Assembly (NCBI GenBank): GCA_023053575.1
Contig: JAKZAP010000021.1
Location: 3,307,790-3,371,789 of the forward strand
DNA length: 64,000 nt
Source: Branchinecta lynchi
Lineage: Eukaryota > Arthropoda > Branchiopoda > Anostraca > Branchinectidae
Reading direction: 5' to 3'
The notes under the pieces are model-generated. The model did not search any database, was not told the origin of the DNA, and saw only the letters and a program-made list of their open reading frames with translations. A program made the translations under genes and the position numbers. Shown one piece after another: positions 1-9,656 of this stretch. Positions within the stretch are counted from its first letter, which is position 1; each line of letters begins with the position of its first letter.

Positions 1-370
1 TTCCGGTTTCCCCCTCCAACTCCCCCCAGTGTCACCGGATCCGGTCTGGATTTAAAATGGAGGGTCTGAGACACGAAGTTCTTCCATATATCAAGTTTCA
101 TTAAGATCCGATCACCCGTTCGTAAGCTAAAAATATCTAATTTTTCCTATTTTTTCCTGATTCCCCCTCCCTCCACTCCCCTCCAGATGGTCGGATCGAG
201 GAAGCGACAATTTCTAATTTAATCTGGTCCAGTTCCTGATATGCCTGCCAAGTTTCATCGTCCTAGCTTATCTGGAAGTGCCCGAACTAGCAAAACCGGG
301 ACCGACAGACCGACTGACGGACAGAAATTACAATCGCTATATGGCACTTGAGTAAGCTCAAGTGCCATAA
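1..370. repeat. Fragment of a dispersed repeat ending in a GGCACTTG hairpin
   Basis: Non-coding. The segment ends in a hairpin (about 344-367) whose arms are GGCACTTGAG and CTCAAGTGCC. Diverged relatives with the same phrases (a 'caagtttcatcgtcctag' block and 'gacggac' runs) are at 32885-33600, 41996-42570 and 54900-55250. A near-terminal hairpin is typical of rolling-circle (Helitron-like) elements, but the exact ends are not resolved here. Confidence 0.5.
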
Positions 371-379
371 AAAAAATGC

Positions 380-1258
380 GGGTACAATCGGATTCCGGAC
401 TAATTATATGTCCGGGTAAAAAATGATCATCATATACAGACTCAGCGTCTCTTCTTACCCCTAAATCTATCATCTAATCAACTTCAGATAAAGCTTTTGC
501 TTTTAACATTTTTTCCGGTTTTGGCCGGATTACAGGCGAACTAGTTGTCCGGCGAGAAAGTGCTTTTTACCATCGGGTTCAGCATGCCTTCTTACCCCTA
601 AATCAAACGTTAAATCAACTTCAAATGAAACTGTTACTTCGAACCAACTTTCCGGTTTTGGCCGGATTCCGGACGAACTGCTTGTCCGGCGAGAAAATGA
701 TTTTCACCATGATGCTCAGCATGTCTTCTTAACCCTAAATCAAACATTTAATCAACTTCAAATGAAACTTTTACTTTTAACCAACTTTCCGTTTTTGCCG
801 GATTCCGGACGAACTACTCGTCCAGCGAGAAAATGGTTTTCACCATCGTGCTCATCATGTCTTCTTACCCCTAAATTAAACATTTGATCAACTTCAAATG
901 AAACTTTTACTTTTAACAAACTTTCCGGTTTTTGCCCGATTCCGGACGAACTACTTGTCCGGCGAGAAAAATGATTTTCACGATCGTGCTCAACATGTCT
1001 TCTTACCCCATAATCGACTATCACATTAGCTGTTTAAAAATATTTTGTTTGTCCCTTAATTTGAACCCCTCCCCCAGCCCCAAATATAGGGCTACAGAGC
1101 CCATCTACGAACTCGACCTTACCCTTGACCCAAACAATCCTCACACCAAGTTTCATCAAAATATCTCATTCCCTTCGAGAGTTATCGTGCTTACAGACGG
1201 ACGGACAACTTTTGCGATGTCATAGGTCATCCCCCACTTACGTTTTGGGATCCCAAAA
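380..1258 (-). repeat. GGATCC-element copy 1 (5'-truncated)
   Basis: One of ten copies or fragments of a ~1-kb dispersed element. Internal subrepeats of ~135 bp each carry an 'accatttctcgccggacaagtagttcg'-like core (here reverse-complemented). The right end reads CGTTTTGGGATCCCAAAA. The apparent reading frames through it are products of the subrepeats and are not conserved between copies. It sits only ~25 bp beyond the splice donor of PTCD1 exon 4, inside the following intron. Confidence 0.8.
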
Positions 1259-1284
1259 AGGAAATAAGACATTTTATTACTTAC

Positions 1285-1433
1285 GACCAGAGCTAACTTG
1301 AAACCTTCTTTCTTGTCACTTAAGGCCGCCTGGAGGAGAAAGCTGAACGTTGTGGCATCGGGTAAGATTCTATTCTTCATCATTTCATCAACTAGTTGGA
1401 AAGCAATGGTGGACTCTCCAAGGCGGGCAAAAG
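1285..1433 (-). CDS. PTCD1: PTCD1 exon 4 (pentatricopeptide repeat protein)
   Basis: Fourth recognised coding exon of a PTCD1-like gene on the minus strand. The acceptor is gtgttttag|CTTTTG and the donor is CTGGTC|gtaagt. The exon is 149 bp: two bases complete a codon begun by the single G at the end of exon 3 (G|CT), then 49 codons follow, ending in phase 0. The translation contains TTFSFLL and DKKEGFKLAL, matching the segment of animal PTCD1 that follows its second pentatricopeptide repeat. PTCD1 is a mitochondrial matrix RNA-binding protein linked to leucine-tRNA and 16S rRNA metabolism. The remaining C-terminal exons must lie beyond the left edge of the window, because none is recognisable in 1-1284. 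The assignment rests on remembered family similarity and on matching exon phases. Confidence 0.82.
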
Positions 1434-1499
1434 CTAAAACACATGAAAATAAACTTAAAGGAGACCTAACAGTTAGTATCCTCTTATAATAAACTAAAC

Positions 1500-2160
1500 T
1501 GATAAGCGAGCTAGCTCAGATTTACTCAAGCAATGTCCCATTCCTTCTTGCCAAGGGTCCTCGTCAGCTTCAACTAGAAGAAGAAGAACTAGAAGAAACT
1601 CTTCATTCGTCACGCATTGTAGCTGCAGCCGGTGCCGTCCTCCCATTCCGGTTTTAGTAAGAACAAATAATCAAAAGAACCTCCGTCTCCCGATCTCTAT
1701 AATACGACCCTGCGGAGTCGAACAAACCCCCGACGCCCTGCCCGATGCAAACGAGCGGAGGTTAGGAGCTACGCGGAACATCACAGTTCGTTACCTCTAC
1801 AAACACCTCATCGCAGTAGAACTCCGGAGATGAAAAGTCGCGAATAAGCGACTATTGGTTGTTTAACATTGTAACGTCATTACAGAGGCGGGTCATACAC
1901 GCCTATTACGGTCTTTTCCTCCCAACGTTCAGCGTCTAAGAGGAAATTTGACGGGCGTCAACTCAAAGCTCAGCAAGTAGCTCTAGCTCTGCTCAGCTTC
2001 GACAGGGTATCCATAGTCGGTGCATGGGACCAAAGACGGAGGTTCTATTAACTGATTTGTTCTTGGTATTCGCGAGGAGCCCAGCTGTCCTCAGATCTCG
2101 GCCGTAAGTCCGGCTCAATGTGTTCTAGTTCTCAATGTGCTTTCTTCTCCCTTCCAGTCA
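1500..2160. other. Unassigned intronic stretch
   Basis: Inside PTCD1 intron 3 (gene sense: between exons 3 and 4). It contains a short GAA-rich tract near 1577-1600 but no reading frame, RNA gene or inverted repeat that I can support. Confidence 0.4.
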
Positions 2161-2162
2161 TA

Positions 2163-2562
2163 AGGTTATCTCGCCGTTCCCCGAGGACTCCTCGGGAAGT
2201 CAAAAGGAACAGCGAGAATAGAGGGAGTCACTCCACTCGGAATCCGCGTACAGAAAGCAGCGAGAAAACGGGGAATGCTTCCAAAACGGATTTTGTCAAA
2301 ACAAAAAAAAAATCCAGTTGACGAAATTAGTCTGGATCCACTTTATTTTGGTTTTGCTTATTCTGATTGTTTTTAATTAGAACATAACATTGCACCAACA
2401 CCAACAAAAATTTATTCACCTCCGAATCTGAAAGTGAGTCCTTTTTTATGATGGTAATGATAATCAAAGCATTCCCTGTCCGTGGGGAAGTGAGTCCCCG
2501 CGACAAAGAAAAACGCGGGAACTCCTCAAGTGGAGTCCTAGGGGAACGGCGAGAATACGCCT
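2163..2562. mobile_element. PIF/Harbinger-like MITE, copy 1
   Basis: Non-coding ~400-bp element whose terminal inverted repeats derive from AGGCGTATTCTCGCCGTTCC. It is flanked by ATA on both sides, a 3-bp target-site duplication. The interior carries shared blocks (gagaatagagggagt; ctggatccac; accatcat). Relatives are at 4914-5264, 6267-6670, 35055-35422 and 39311-39905. The 3-bp TWA-type duplication suggests PIF/Harbinger mobilisation (inference). Confidence 0.75.
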
Positions 2563-2830
2563 ATAGGTTGCTCGAGGAGGGCGGCTCTCTTCCATACAAA
2601 GGACGTGTCCCAGGTATGTCAACCGCCTTCTAGAAGAAATGAACCTGCAATAATCCGGACTAGAGAACAAGACAAAAGTGGATCAGCGCATATTTTCCGT
2701 CGCATAGGCGATCACCGAAGTTTTCTATCCTAGACCCAACTGTCAAATTAAAAGGAATAAGTGAACAGCTTCTGTCATCCTACAGCCGCTTTCCGCCCAC
2801 TGCCCAGTGGGCCAGCTAATTCAGTAAATC

Positions 2831-3013
2831 AAGGTGCGTTTTTTATGTACTTTCGGTGTAGTTTGATTGTAGTTTGGCGTACTTCTGTTTCAGTTATAAA
2901 GTACAGTATCTATTGTTCTATTTGTCCATTACACATACTGTACTTTCATAACTGAAACAAAAGTACGCCAAACTACAGTGAAACTGCAACGAAACTACAT
3001 AAAAAAACACCTT
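2831..3013. mobile_element. Foldback MITE
   Basis: Long imperfect palindrome. The left arm begins AAGGTGCGTTTTTTATGTA and the right arm ends TACATAAAAAAACACCTT. Inner arms around 'gtagtttggcgtactt' and 'aagtacgccaaactac' also pair. No coding capacity. A diverged half-copy occurs near 10900-10990. Confidence 0.75.
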
Positions 3014-3276
3014 CATTGTTCTTTTCATTGTTTTGCTTTTTATTTCTTATTTTTTGTTGTTGTGCTATGTTGCTCGTAATAAAAATCATGCATTCATCTT
3101 TAATCTCGTTGATGTCTTATCAATTCATTCACACCCCAGATCCTCCTCAAAGCATGGACTCTGAGGTCTTTCCAGGCGCCAGGACCGAAAGCTATCTTTT
3201 TACCTATTTCCCACAAACCATCATGCGGGCCAAAGAGCAAAGAGATGCCAAACCAGCAAAGAGAAAGTGCCCCTAC

Positions 3277-3448
3277 CTTTTATCATTGAATGATAGTTGA
3301 CACGGTTCAGCTGCATGTTTTCTTCCTGAAGCTTCATTCGCAGGTACAGAGCTTTGTCAAGCGCTTGTGCTTTTAAGGGGGAGTTCGCACATGCGTTGAA
3401 TAGGATGGTGAAGATAACGTTGGACGGTTTAACTCCTGTGTCCGTCAT
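3277..3448 (-). CDS. PTCD1: PTCD1 exon 3
   Basis: Acceptor atactatag|ATGACG and donor ATAAAAG|gtaggg on the minus strand; 172 bp. It enters in phase 0 and leaves one base (G) that completes a codon with exon 4. The first residues (MTDTGVKPSNVIFTILFNAC) read as the second helix of one pentatricopeptide repeat and the start of the next, with the turn 'G(V)KPS'. They are followed by ALDKALYLRMKLQEENMQLN, a close match to the same stretch of animal PTCD1. The initial ATG codon is internal to the protein, not a start. The preceding intron (to exon 2) is about 11.5 kb and contains a hAT element and several MITEs. Confidence 0.85.
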
Positions 3449-3479
3449 CTATAGTATAAAATGAAAGCTCTGGTTACTG

Positions 3480-4330
3480 AAACAACAAGACCAAAGGTTT
3501 CGATGGGATCGCAAAATTCAATATTTGATCCAGACAATTGGGTCTTGTCTTCGCCAGTCTCCTTGAACGTTTTTACTATTAAAATTCAGAAACAGATTAA
3601 GGCCAAATAGCTAATCATCTGAGAAAACCAAGTTCAGATATGGAGTCAGCATGTGTGTTTACCCCTATAAGTCATATCTGTTTTGAACTACTTGTCCGGC
3701 GAAAAAATAAAAGCTGAAAAACGAACTCAGCGGATCTTCTTTCCCCAATACTGAACATCTAATCAACTTGAAATAAAAATTTAACTTATAACAAATTTTC
3801 CGGCTCCAGCCGGATTCCGGTCGATATTTTTGTCCGGGTAAAAAATGATTGTCATACACGGATTCAGCATCTCTTCTTACCCCTAAATCGGATATCTAAC
3901 CAACTACAAATAAAACTTTAACTTTTAATAATTTTACGGTTTCGGCCTGATTCCGGGCGAACTACTTGTCCGGGTAGAAAATTGTTTTCACAGAAGTGTT
4001 CAGCATGTTTTCTTACCCCTAAACTGAACATCTAATCAACTGCAAATAAAACTTTTACTTTTAACAAACTTTCCGGTTTTGGCCGGATTCCGGGCGAACT
4101 ACGTATCCGGGAAGAAAATGGTTTTGACCGTCGAGTTCAGCAAGTTTTCCTACCCCCAAAGCAAACATCTAATCAACTTCAAACAAACTTTTACTTTTAA
4201 CAGACTTTCCGGTTTTGGCCGGATTCCGGTCGAACTACTTGTCCGCTGACAAAATGGTTTTCACCATCGTGTTCAGCATGTCTTCTTACCCCATAATTGA
4301 CTATCATATTATCTGTTTAAAAATACTAAA
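3480..4330 (-). repeat. GGATCC-element copy 2 (right end missing)
   Basis: Begins with AACAAGACCAAAGGTTTCG, the reverse complement of the element's 3' terminus, and carries five or six ~135-bp subrepeats. It breaks off before the ~160-bp GGATCC end. Lies in PTCD1 intron 2, directly upstream of exon 3. Confidence 0.8.
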
Positions 4331-4758
4331 AAAAATATTAAAAATACATGGTTCTATGTCAAGGCTGCCCTGTTACTGCATTCTACTACATGCTACTATT
4401 AGCAAGACTGGATGCCACTATAGCAAGACAGGATGCTACTGGATACTACGGCTTAAGATAGGCCCAGTCTGAGGCACATTAGACCATAATATTCTTTACT
4501 ATAGCGAGTTTATATAAACAGCGAGAACACGGGGAATGCTTCTAAAATGGATTTTGCGCTAAAAATACTATTACATATCGATACATGCAACTTTTTCGTA
4601 CAACTATCATACAACTACACAGGCTAAAAAATTATCATGGGGCATAGAAAGGTTTCAGCCTACTCAACGGAAACGGATAGTTCTACACCACCATCGGAAA
4701 GAGTAAAAACAAAGAATTCAGCACTGTTCATTTCTATTCTGAGCCGTTAAGTTGTTAC

Positions 4759-4896
4759 CAAGGCCGTATCCAGGGGGGGGGGGGGGCTAGCCTCCCCCAA
4801 AACCTCCCCCAAAAATCTATATTTTGTTTGTACTTTTTAGTCCGACCAGCAGGCACTCCCCCCCCCCACCAAAATAAATTCCTGGATACGGGCCTG
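4759..4896. mobile_element. Short hAT-type MITE with poly-G/poly-C ends
   Basis: 138 bp. Terminal inverted repeats CAAGGCCGTATCCAGG and CCTGGATACGGGCCTG are flanked by 8-bp duplications gttgttac and gttattac (one mismatch). A G-run and a C-run lie just inside the two ends. The 8-bp duplication and terminal sequence are typical of hAT elements. The element at 19919-20146 is of the same family. Confidence 0.82.
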
Positions 4897-4913
4897 GTTA
4901 TTACGTACGTTAC

Positions 4914-5264
4914 GAACGGTGAGAATAGAGGGAGACTACACGCGGACTCCGCGTACAGAAAACAGCGAGAACACGGGGAATGCTTCTAAAATGGATTTTG
5001 CTCTAAAAATAAATATGCAGTTAACATCTGGATCCACAATATTTTTGGTTTTGTTTATTCTGATTTTTGTTTATTATTTTTACATTGATTACCCTCTGAA
5101 TCTGATTGATTCCCCTCTGAATCTGAAAGGGAGTCCTTTTTGATGATGCTAATGGTAACTGCAGCATTCCCCGTCCGTGGGGACTCGCGAGAATACGGGG
5201 ACTCAGTCCCCGGGACAAACAAAAAGCGCGCGGGGGGGGGGGGGGGGACGTCGAGAATACGCCT
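4914..5264. mobile_element. PIF/Harbinger-like MITE, copy 2 (one end lost)
   Basis: Same interior as 2163-2562. The right inverted repeat (gagaatacgcct) is present and the left terminus is missing. Contains a 17-base G tract at ~5230-5246. Confidence 0.7.
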
Positions 5265-5638
5265 TTAAGCCTTCCGGAGTCTTATATTTTAAGATACTCA
5301 TCTTCCACGCCCAATCCCTTCGAACCGCTTCTGAGCTCGGAGGCACTAGGCTTCTAATCTTTCGTCTTCAACGCTTGCAGTCATAACGAGTTTATTACCA
5401 CATATGAGAAGAAAAGCTGAAACGGACGGCAGGGAGCCGCGCCCTGCCACCCTTACCCCCCCCCCCCCCCCCTCGAGTTTTGGATATCGACGCACCTGGG
5501 CATAGGGTATTCAACGTTAGGCATAGGCTATGCCGAACGCTAGATATACCCAGCGTTTTGCGTAGTGTATAGAAAAATCAGATGTTTGTGGTTGACTGCA
5601 GTACCCCGACTTACCAATGGCTGACGACAGAAATCGGA

Positions 5639-6148
5639 TAGAGATTGCACCCTACCCGACGAAAACAGATCTTGCTACACGATCATCACGGGAGCATAAG
5701 AACTTTCGACTTTGAGACTAAATTGCCGGCCTTTCGTAACCATTCTGAGTCAGGGAGTTGCTGGAAGCATTAATCTGGCTTCTTTTTGTTGGTATAATAA
5801 ACTTTTGCAAAAAAGTTTTCGTTATAATGAGAGATTGAAGGCTTCAAAGTTTGAAAACAAGTCTCGCGTCCTGTTGGTCGGTTAAGACGCGCGTTTTTTG
5901 AGATCCGACAATAGGAAGCACGAACAGTTTGTACGGAAAGTTTGAAGGCTTCAAGCTCCAATTTCTGATGAAACTTTTCTACAAGGCTGCAATTATAGCC
6001 TACAGTTAAGAAAGAGCCAGCGAACTGTTTCCAGCAATTTACAGGCTCAGAATACTCCTCTTGAATTCGGAAGTCGTATATCTCGCAATGTTAAATTACT
6101 CCTTCTCTAACCTTTTCCGTTTTCGTCGGGTAGGCTGGAATCTCTCTA
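5639..6148. mobile_element. Foldback element with TAGAGAGATTGCACC-type ends
   Basis: Long inverted repeat. The left end is TAGAGATTGCACCCTACCCG and the right end is CGGGTAGGCTGGAATCTCTCTA. Nested inner arms ('ttgaaggcttcaaa' / 'tttgaaggcttcaagc') extend the hairpin. Non-coding. The element at 35951-36890 is the same family and shows a TA duplication there. Confidence 0.7.
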
Positions 6149-6266
6149 CTGAGCAACCTACTCCGAATCAAAGACCTCGCTTCCTGATACTGCCAATGTT
6201 ATGATCCATTTTTGTTGTGTAGGGTGCACTCCCTCTAATGTGGGAGAACACGACATCGTATACTAA

Positions 6267-6670
6267 ATGCGTATCCTCGCCGTTCCCCGAGGACTCCTTT
6301 TGAGGAGTCCCTGATTTTTTGTTTGTCCCAGGGACTCAATCCCCGTCCCCACAAACAGGGAATGCTCTGATTATCATTACCATCATAAAAATGAATCCCT
6401 TTCAGATTCGGAGGGGAATCAAATCTTGCTGGTGTTGGTGCAATGTAAAATTAATTAAAACAATCAGAATAAACAAAATTAAAAATAAAATGGATCCAGA
6501 CTAATTTCGTCAACTGCATATTTTTTTCTCTAACAAATTCCATTTTGGAAGCATTCCCGTGTTCTCGTTGTTCCCGTAAGCGGAGTCCGCGTGGAGTGCA
6601 TGACTCCCTCTATTTTCGCCGTTCCCCTTGATTCTCCGAGGAGTCTTCGGGGAACGACGAGAATACGCCT
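6267..6670. mobile_element. PIF/Harbinger-like MITE, copy 3
   Basis: Ends ATGCGTATCCTCGCCGTTCC and GAATACGCCT, flanked by TAA on both sides (3-bp target-site duplication at 6264-6266 and 6671-6673). Opposite orientation of interior blocks to copy 1. No coding capacity. Confidence 0.75.
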
Positions 6671-6832
6671 TAAATGCAAACCGGTGTTTGCTTAGGCACT
6701 TTTGGACGGATATTGTCGTCCAACCGCCACTCCCGTTTCTCCTTAATTTCCGGTCTCTTGAAAAAACCTGGGGCTGGTGGGCACTTGAGGTGTCGATTAT
6801 GTTAAGCTCACACTCCAGGAACGCTAACTTTG

Positions 6833-7315
6833 AGCGGGTTCCACCCTACTTACCATAGGTACTACGCATGACGCAACGGATCCTGGCTTCTTCGTGTCAA
6901 GACTGGAACGCAATTTTCAATTTTTGGTAAAATACCGTGCCAATCTGGTCACAGAGATCGTAGTCACGACACCTACTCCGCTCCCGAGCGTTGTTTCGAG
7001 AAGGTTGGAACGGTCAGAGTAGTAACTTTTCATGGGGCTGGAACGAAAATAGTAATAGTTACTGTTGTTAGAAGGGTGAAACGCGCTCATGGCGTCAGAC
7101 CATCTCCTCCCCTCCACCCCCCCCCCCCAGGAACAATAGCTTTGCCTACCATGCGGCCATCCTCATAACATCGCGCGTACCCTTGGAGCGTGTTCCACCA
7201 TTTTAACATTACTATTTCCGTTCCAACCTTGTGGAAAGTTACCACGCTGACCGTTCTAACCTTCTCCAAATAGTAACCAATAGTGGCTATCTGCTTACCA
7301 CGCTCGGGAGCGTGA
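6833..7315. mobile_element. AGCGTGTTCCACC MITE, one copy plus a fragment
   Basis: 6833-7087 starts AGCGGGTTCCACCC and ends GGGTGAAACGCGCT. A second incomplete copy follows at about 7187-7315. Internal phrases (cggtcagagtagtaactttt; acgctcccgagcg) match the well-preserved copies at 57306-57532 and 57726-58018. Confidence 0.65.
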
Positions 7316-7319
7316 AATT

Positions 7320-8010
7320 AGATTTCTATTTTATACTTCAATTAGTTCTTGTTCCAGTAATGTCATGTAATGTTTTGTTAGTTTTAGCTTAGTGTCAGAA
7401 CAATGGTATAGACAAGAAAAGAAAGCGACTAAATGTTGAGTTGATCAGGTTTTAAATTATTGCACGCTATATACTTTGTACATAACTGTACACTATGACT
7501 GTCACGACACATTTAATTCGGAATTGGACATGTATTTGTTTTTTATACTTATTCCTAGCAAGACCTTATACTAACTATCGGCTACGGTGTTTATAATAAA
7601 TGACTGATTGTTGTAACCTTAAAATTACCTTACCTTAAATTGCAGCTTGGAGCAAAATAAGGATTTCTCCTGTAGTATTCGCTCCATAGTTGACTGTATG
7701 AATTCGTCTGTACGATGGTTTGTTAGATTTTGTGGTGACAACATCACATGTTGATAATGGTAACAACGGCATCCCAATTCAGCTTCCGCTCGACGGCTTC
7801 CCACTCCTCATCAACGAATTTTTTGAAATATTCAACTGTTTCACAGTTTATTGTTTTATTCGGAGAGGGAATTACAAAGAACTGTTCTGGTAGAGAAAAA
7901 TTGATGTCTGATTCTTGTTGAGGCATGGCTTTTTTTTATTCTTTTGCTGTATCCACGTGTTTTGGTGGCAGGGTTTGGTGTGAAGACTTTGGGAGACTGG
8001 CTAGTCTGGA
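7320..8010. other. Unassigned intronic stretch
   Basis: AT-rich sequence in PTCD1 intron 2 with no supported gene or repeat boundary. Confidence 0.35.
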
Positions 8011-8014
8011 GGAT

Positions 8015-8160
8015 CTAGTAGGCCTGGATGACGTCTCCTCTTTTTCTTCTGTATGTTAGAGTTGGAAGATTCAACCTCTGCAGTCGCTCACTGTACGGAA
8101 GATCCTTCAGGCCTTGGATAATTTCTGAGGCTCGCTTCTGAACACGTTCAAGGAGGAATG
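8015..8160 (-). pseudogene. C-terminal relic of a LINE reverse transcriptase
   Basis: The minus-strand frame reads LLERVQKRASEIIQGLKDLP followed by YSERLQRLNLPTLTYRRKRG. This is the conserved thumb-linker motif near the C-terminus of CR1/Jockey-group reverse transcriptases. Only ~45 residues are recognisable. The frame extends further upstream into unrelated repeat sequence, so the ORF boundaries are not those of a gene. A different LINE relic in the opposite orientation follows at 8640-8935. Confidence 0.7.
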
Positions 8161-8399
8161 TATGACGTTGACGAATTGATGACGTTGTAATAAGTTTAGT
8201 TGTAGTTAGCGTGGTAAGTACGATCTCTGTCACGCGATTGATCCTATGAGCCTGCGGCATGATATTTTGCCGAACAGATTTGTGTTCCAGCCTTGAGGCC
8301 AAGAAGCTAAGATTCGGTGACGTCATACGTAGTAATTCAGGTAAGTAGGGTGGAACACGTCCTTGATGACTAACTCCTCGTGGTGATGAAAGAATCGAC

Positions 8400-8545
8400 G
8401 TGTGCATAGCGCAGATCCAGAAAAGTCACCACGACAAAAGTTGTTAATTTGTTTACCTAGGATTTCAGTCAAATTTGGGGATTCGTTTGGGTGACGTTTC
8501 TTGTTCTTCCCTAGGATCACTGGCGTGTTTCGGACTTAGTCTTAT
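8400..8545. repeat. Dispersed repeat segment (GATCCAGAAACGTCACCACGAC family)
   Basis: Shares 'gatccagaaa-gtcaccacgacaaaa' and 'ttgtttacctaggatttcagtca' with 12170-12235. Weaker relatives are at 51920-51950 and 54290-54390. The phrase 'ggatcactggcgtgtttcgga' is shared with 54357-54380. Ends and class are not resolved. Confidence 0.5.
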
Positions 8546-8639
8546 CAAGTATTCTTCCAATAATAACGAACAAAATTGATTGATTTATTACTCTTTAAAG
8601 GACCTGTCTTACCTATAATACTAGTGCAACCTACTTCCA

Positions 8640-8935
8640 TAATCGTGGACAGGGGCCCTAAAATCCCGTACTCTGGCCTTCTTTCTTTATTTGGACTGGA
8701 TGCGCTGTCTAATAGGAGGCAGAAGTTGTGTCAAAATTTTGGACTAAAACTCCTTGAACACCCAACTCTCCGATCCCTTTTACCCCCTGATTTTGAGGTT
8801 GAACGCCCAAGGCCACCAAGGCAAGTATCCGCCAAAGTCCCGAAGCTCATGCCGATCGCATGTAACCGGGAAAGATATTGTAATGGCTTCATTCCGAAAT
8901 TTGTGGATTTTTCCAATAATGTTATTTTGTCTTAG
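8640..8935 (+). pseudogene. 3'-terminal LINE relic (RT C-terminus)
   Basis: The translation contains GLDALSNRRQKLCQNFGLKL, the leucine/arginine-rich C-terminal motif of non-LTR reverse transcriptases (typically L..RR..LC.KFA.K). It ends ERYCNGFIPKFVDFSNN, resembling the usual '..RY..S.IP.L...LN' terminus. A stop codon follows, then AT-rich 3' sequence ending in short ATCATCTAATC-like tandem repeats near 9090-9115. This is a plausible LINE 3' end. The upstream catalytic domain is absent. Confidence 0.65.
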
Positions 8936-9119
8936 TTATTTTGTTATGAATTTTATTTCGGTTGTTGACTTCAATGGTCTAACTTTTATTTTGATTTTAA
9001 CAATTGTTGTATATATTACCTGACAAAGGTCAAAAAATTTGGTTGGACAACTACGAAATTTTGTACCTGAATTATACAATAAATCTAAAAATCATCATCT
9101 AATCTCATCTAATCACTCC

Positions 9120-9648
9120 ATATGTTTCTAAACCCGGAGATCCCAGTTTCGTACAATACATTCTAACCTCTCTAACAAAACCACGCTGATTTTCCCACTT
9201 GCCGTTTTTTCCTACCTTCGATGTGTATCACGCTGTCGACGGTTGTCTGCGATAAGCTTTGTATCAGAAAACGGTTATGTAAATTATTTCCCTGTTTTCG
9301 CTATAAGTCAACGGGTTTCGGAAAAGGCTTAAAACAGCCAAAACCGCGGGTTATTTGTTGAAAGCACGGCCTCGTTTTAAAGTATTCAAATATTTTAAAA
9401 TACTGTAAGTTGAAGAGTAAATAGTGCGAGGGATCCATAAACTTTCCAATGGCAAACGAACATAAAAGTCCTTTCTCTAAACGTGGAAACAACCATCTCA
9501 ACAAGGCACTAACATACCTGAACAAGCACACCATTGACATTCCATTGACAAGCTACTAGTTCAACTCTTCAATGAAGCTGAGTGGGCTAGTTACAAAACT
9601 GAGCCTCTTCTCCTCTAAAAGCCCTGACCCAAAAGTTCAAACTTAGAA
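9120..9648. other. Unassigned intronic stretch
   Basis: No supported gene or repeat. The minus-strand 79-codon open frame at 9301-9540 shows no recognisable motif and is probably chance. Confidence 0.35.
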
Positions 9649-9656
9649 TAACCACA

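Noticed and set aside
932..1225. Small proteins from the GGATCC elements
   Set aside because: Frames differ between copies and follow the subrepeats; no conserved start, stop or codon pattern.
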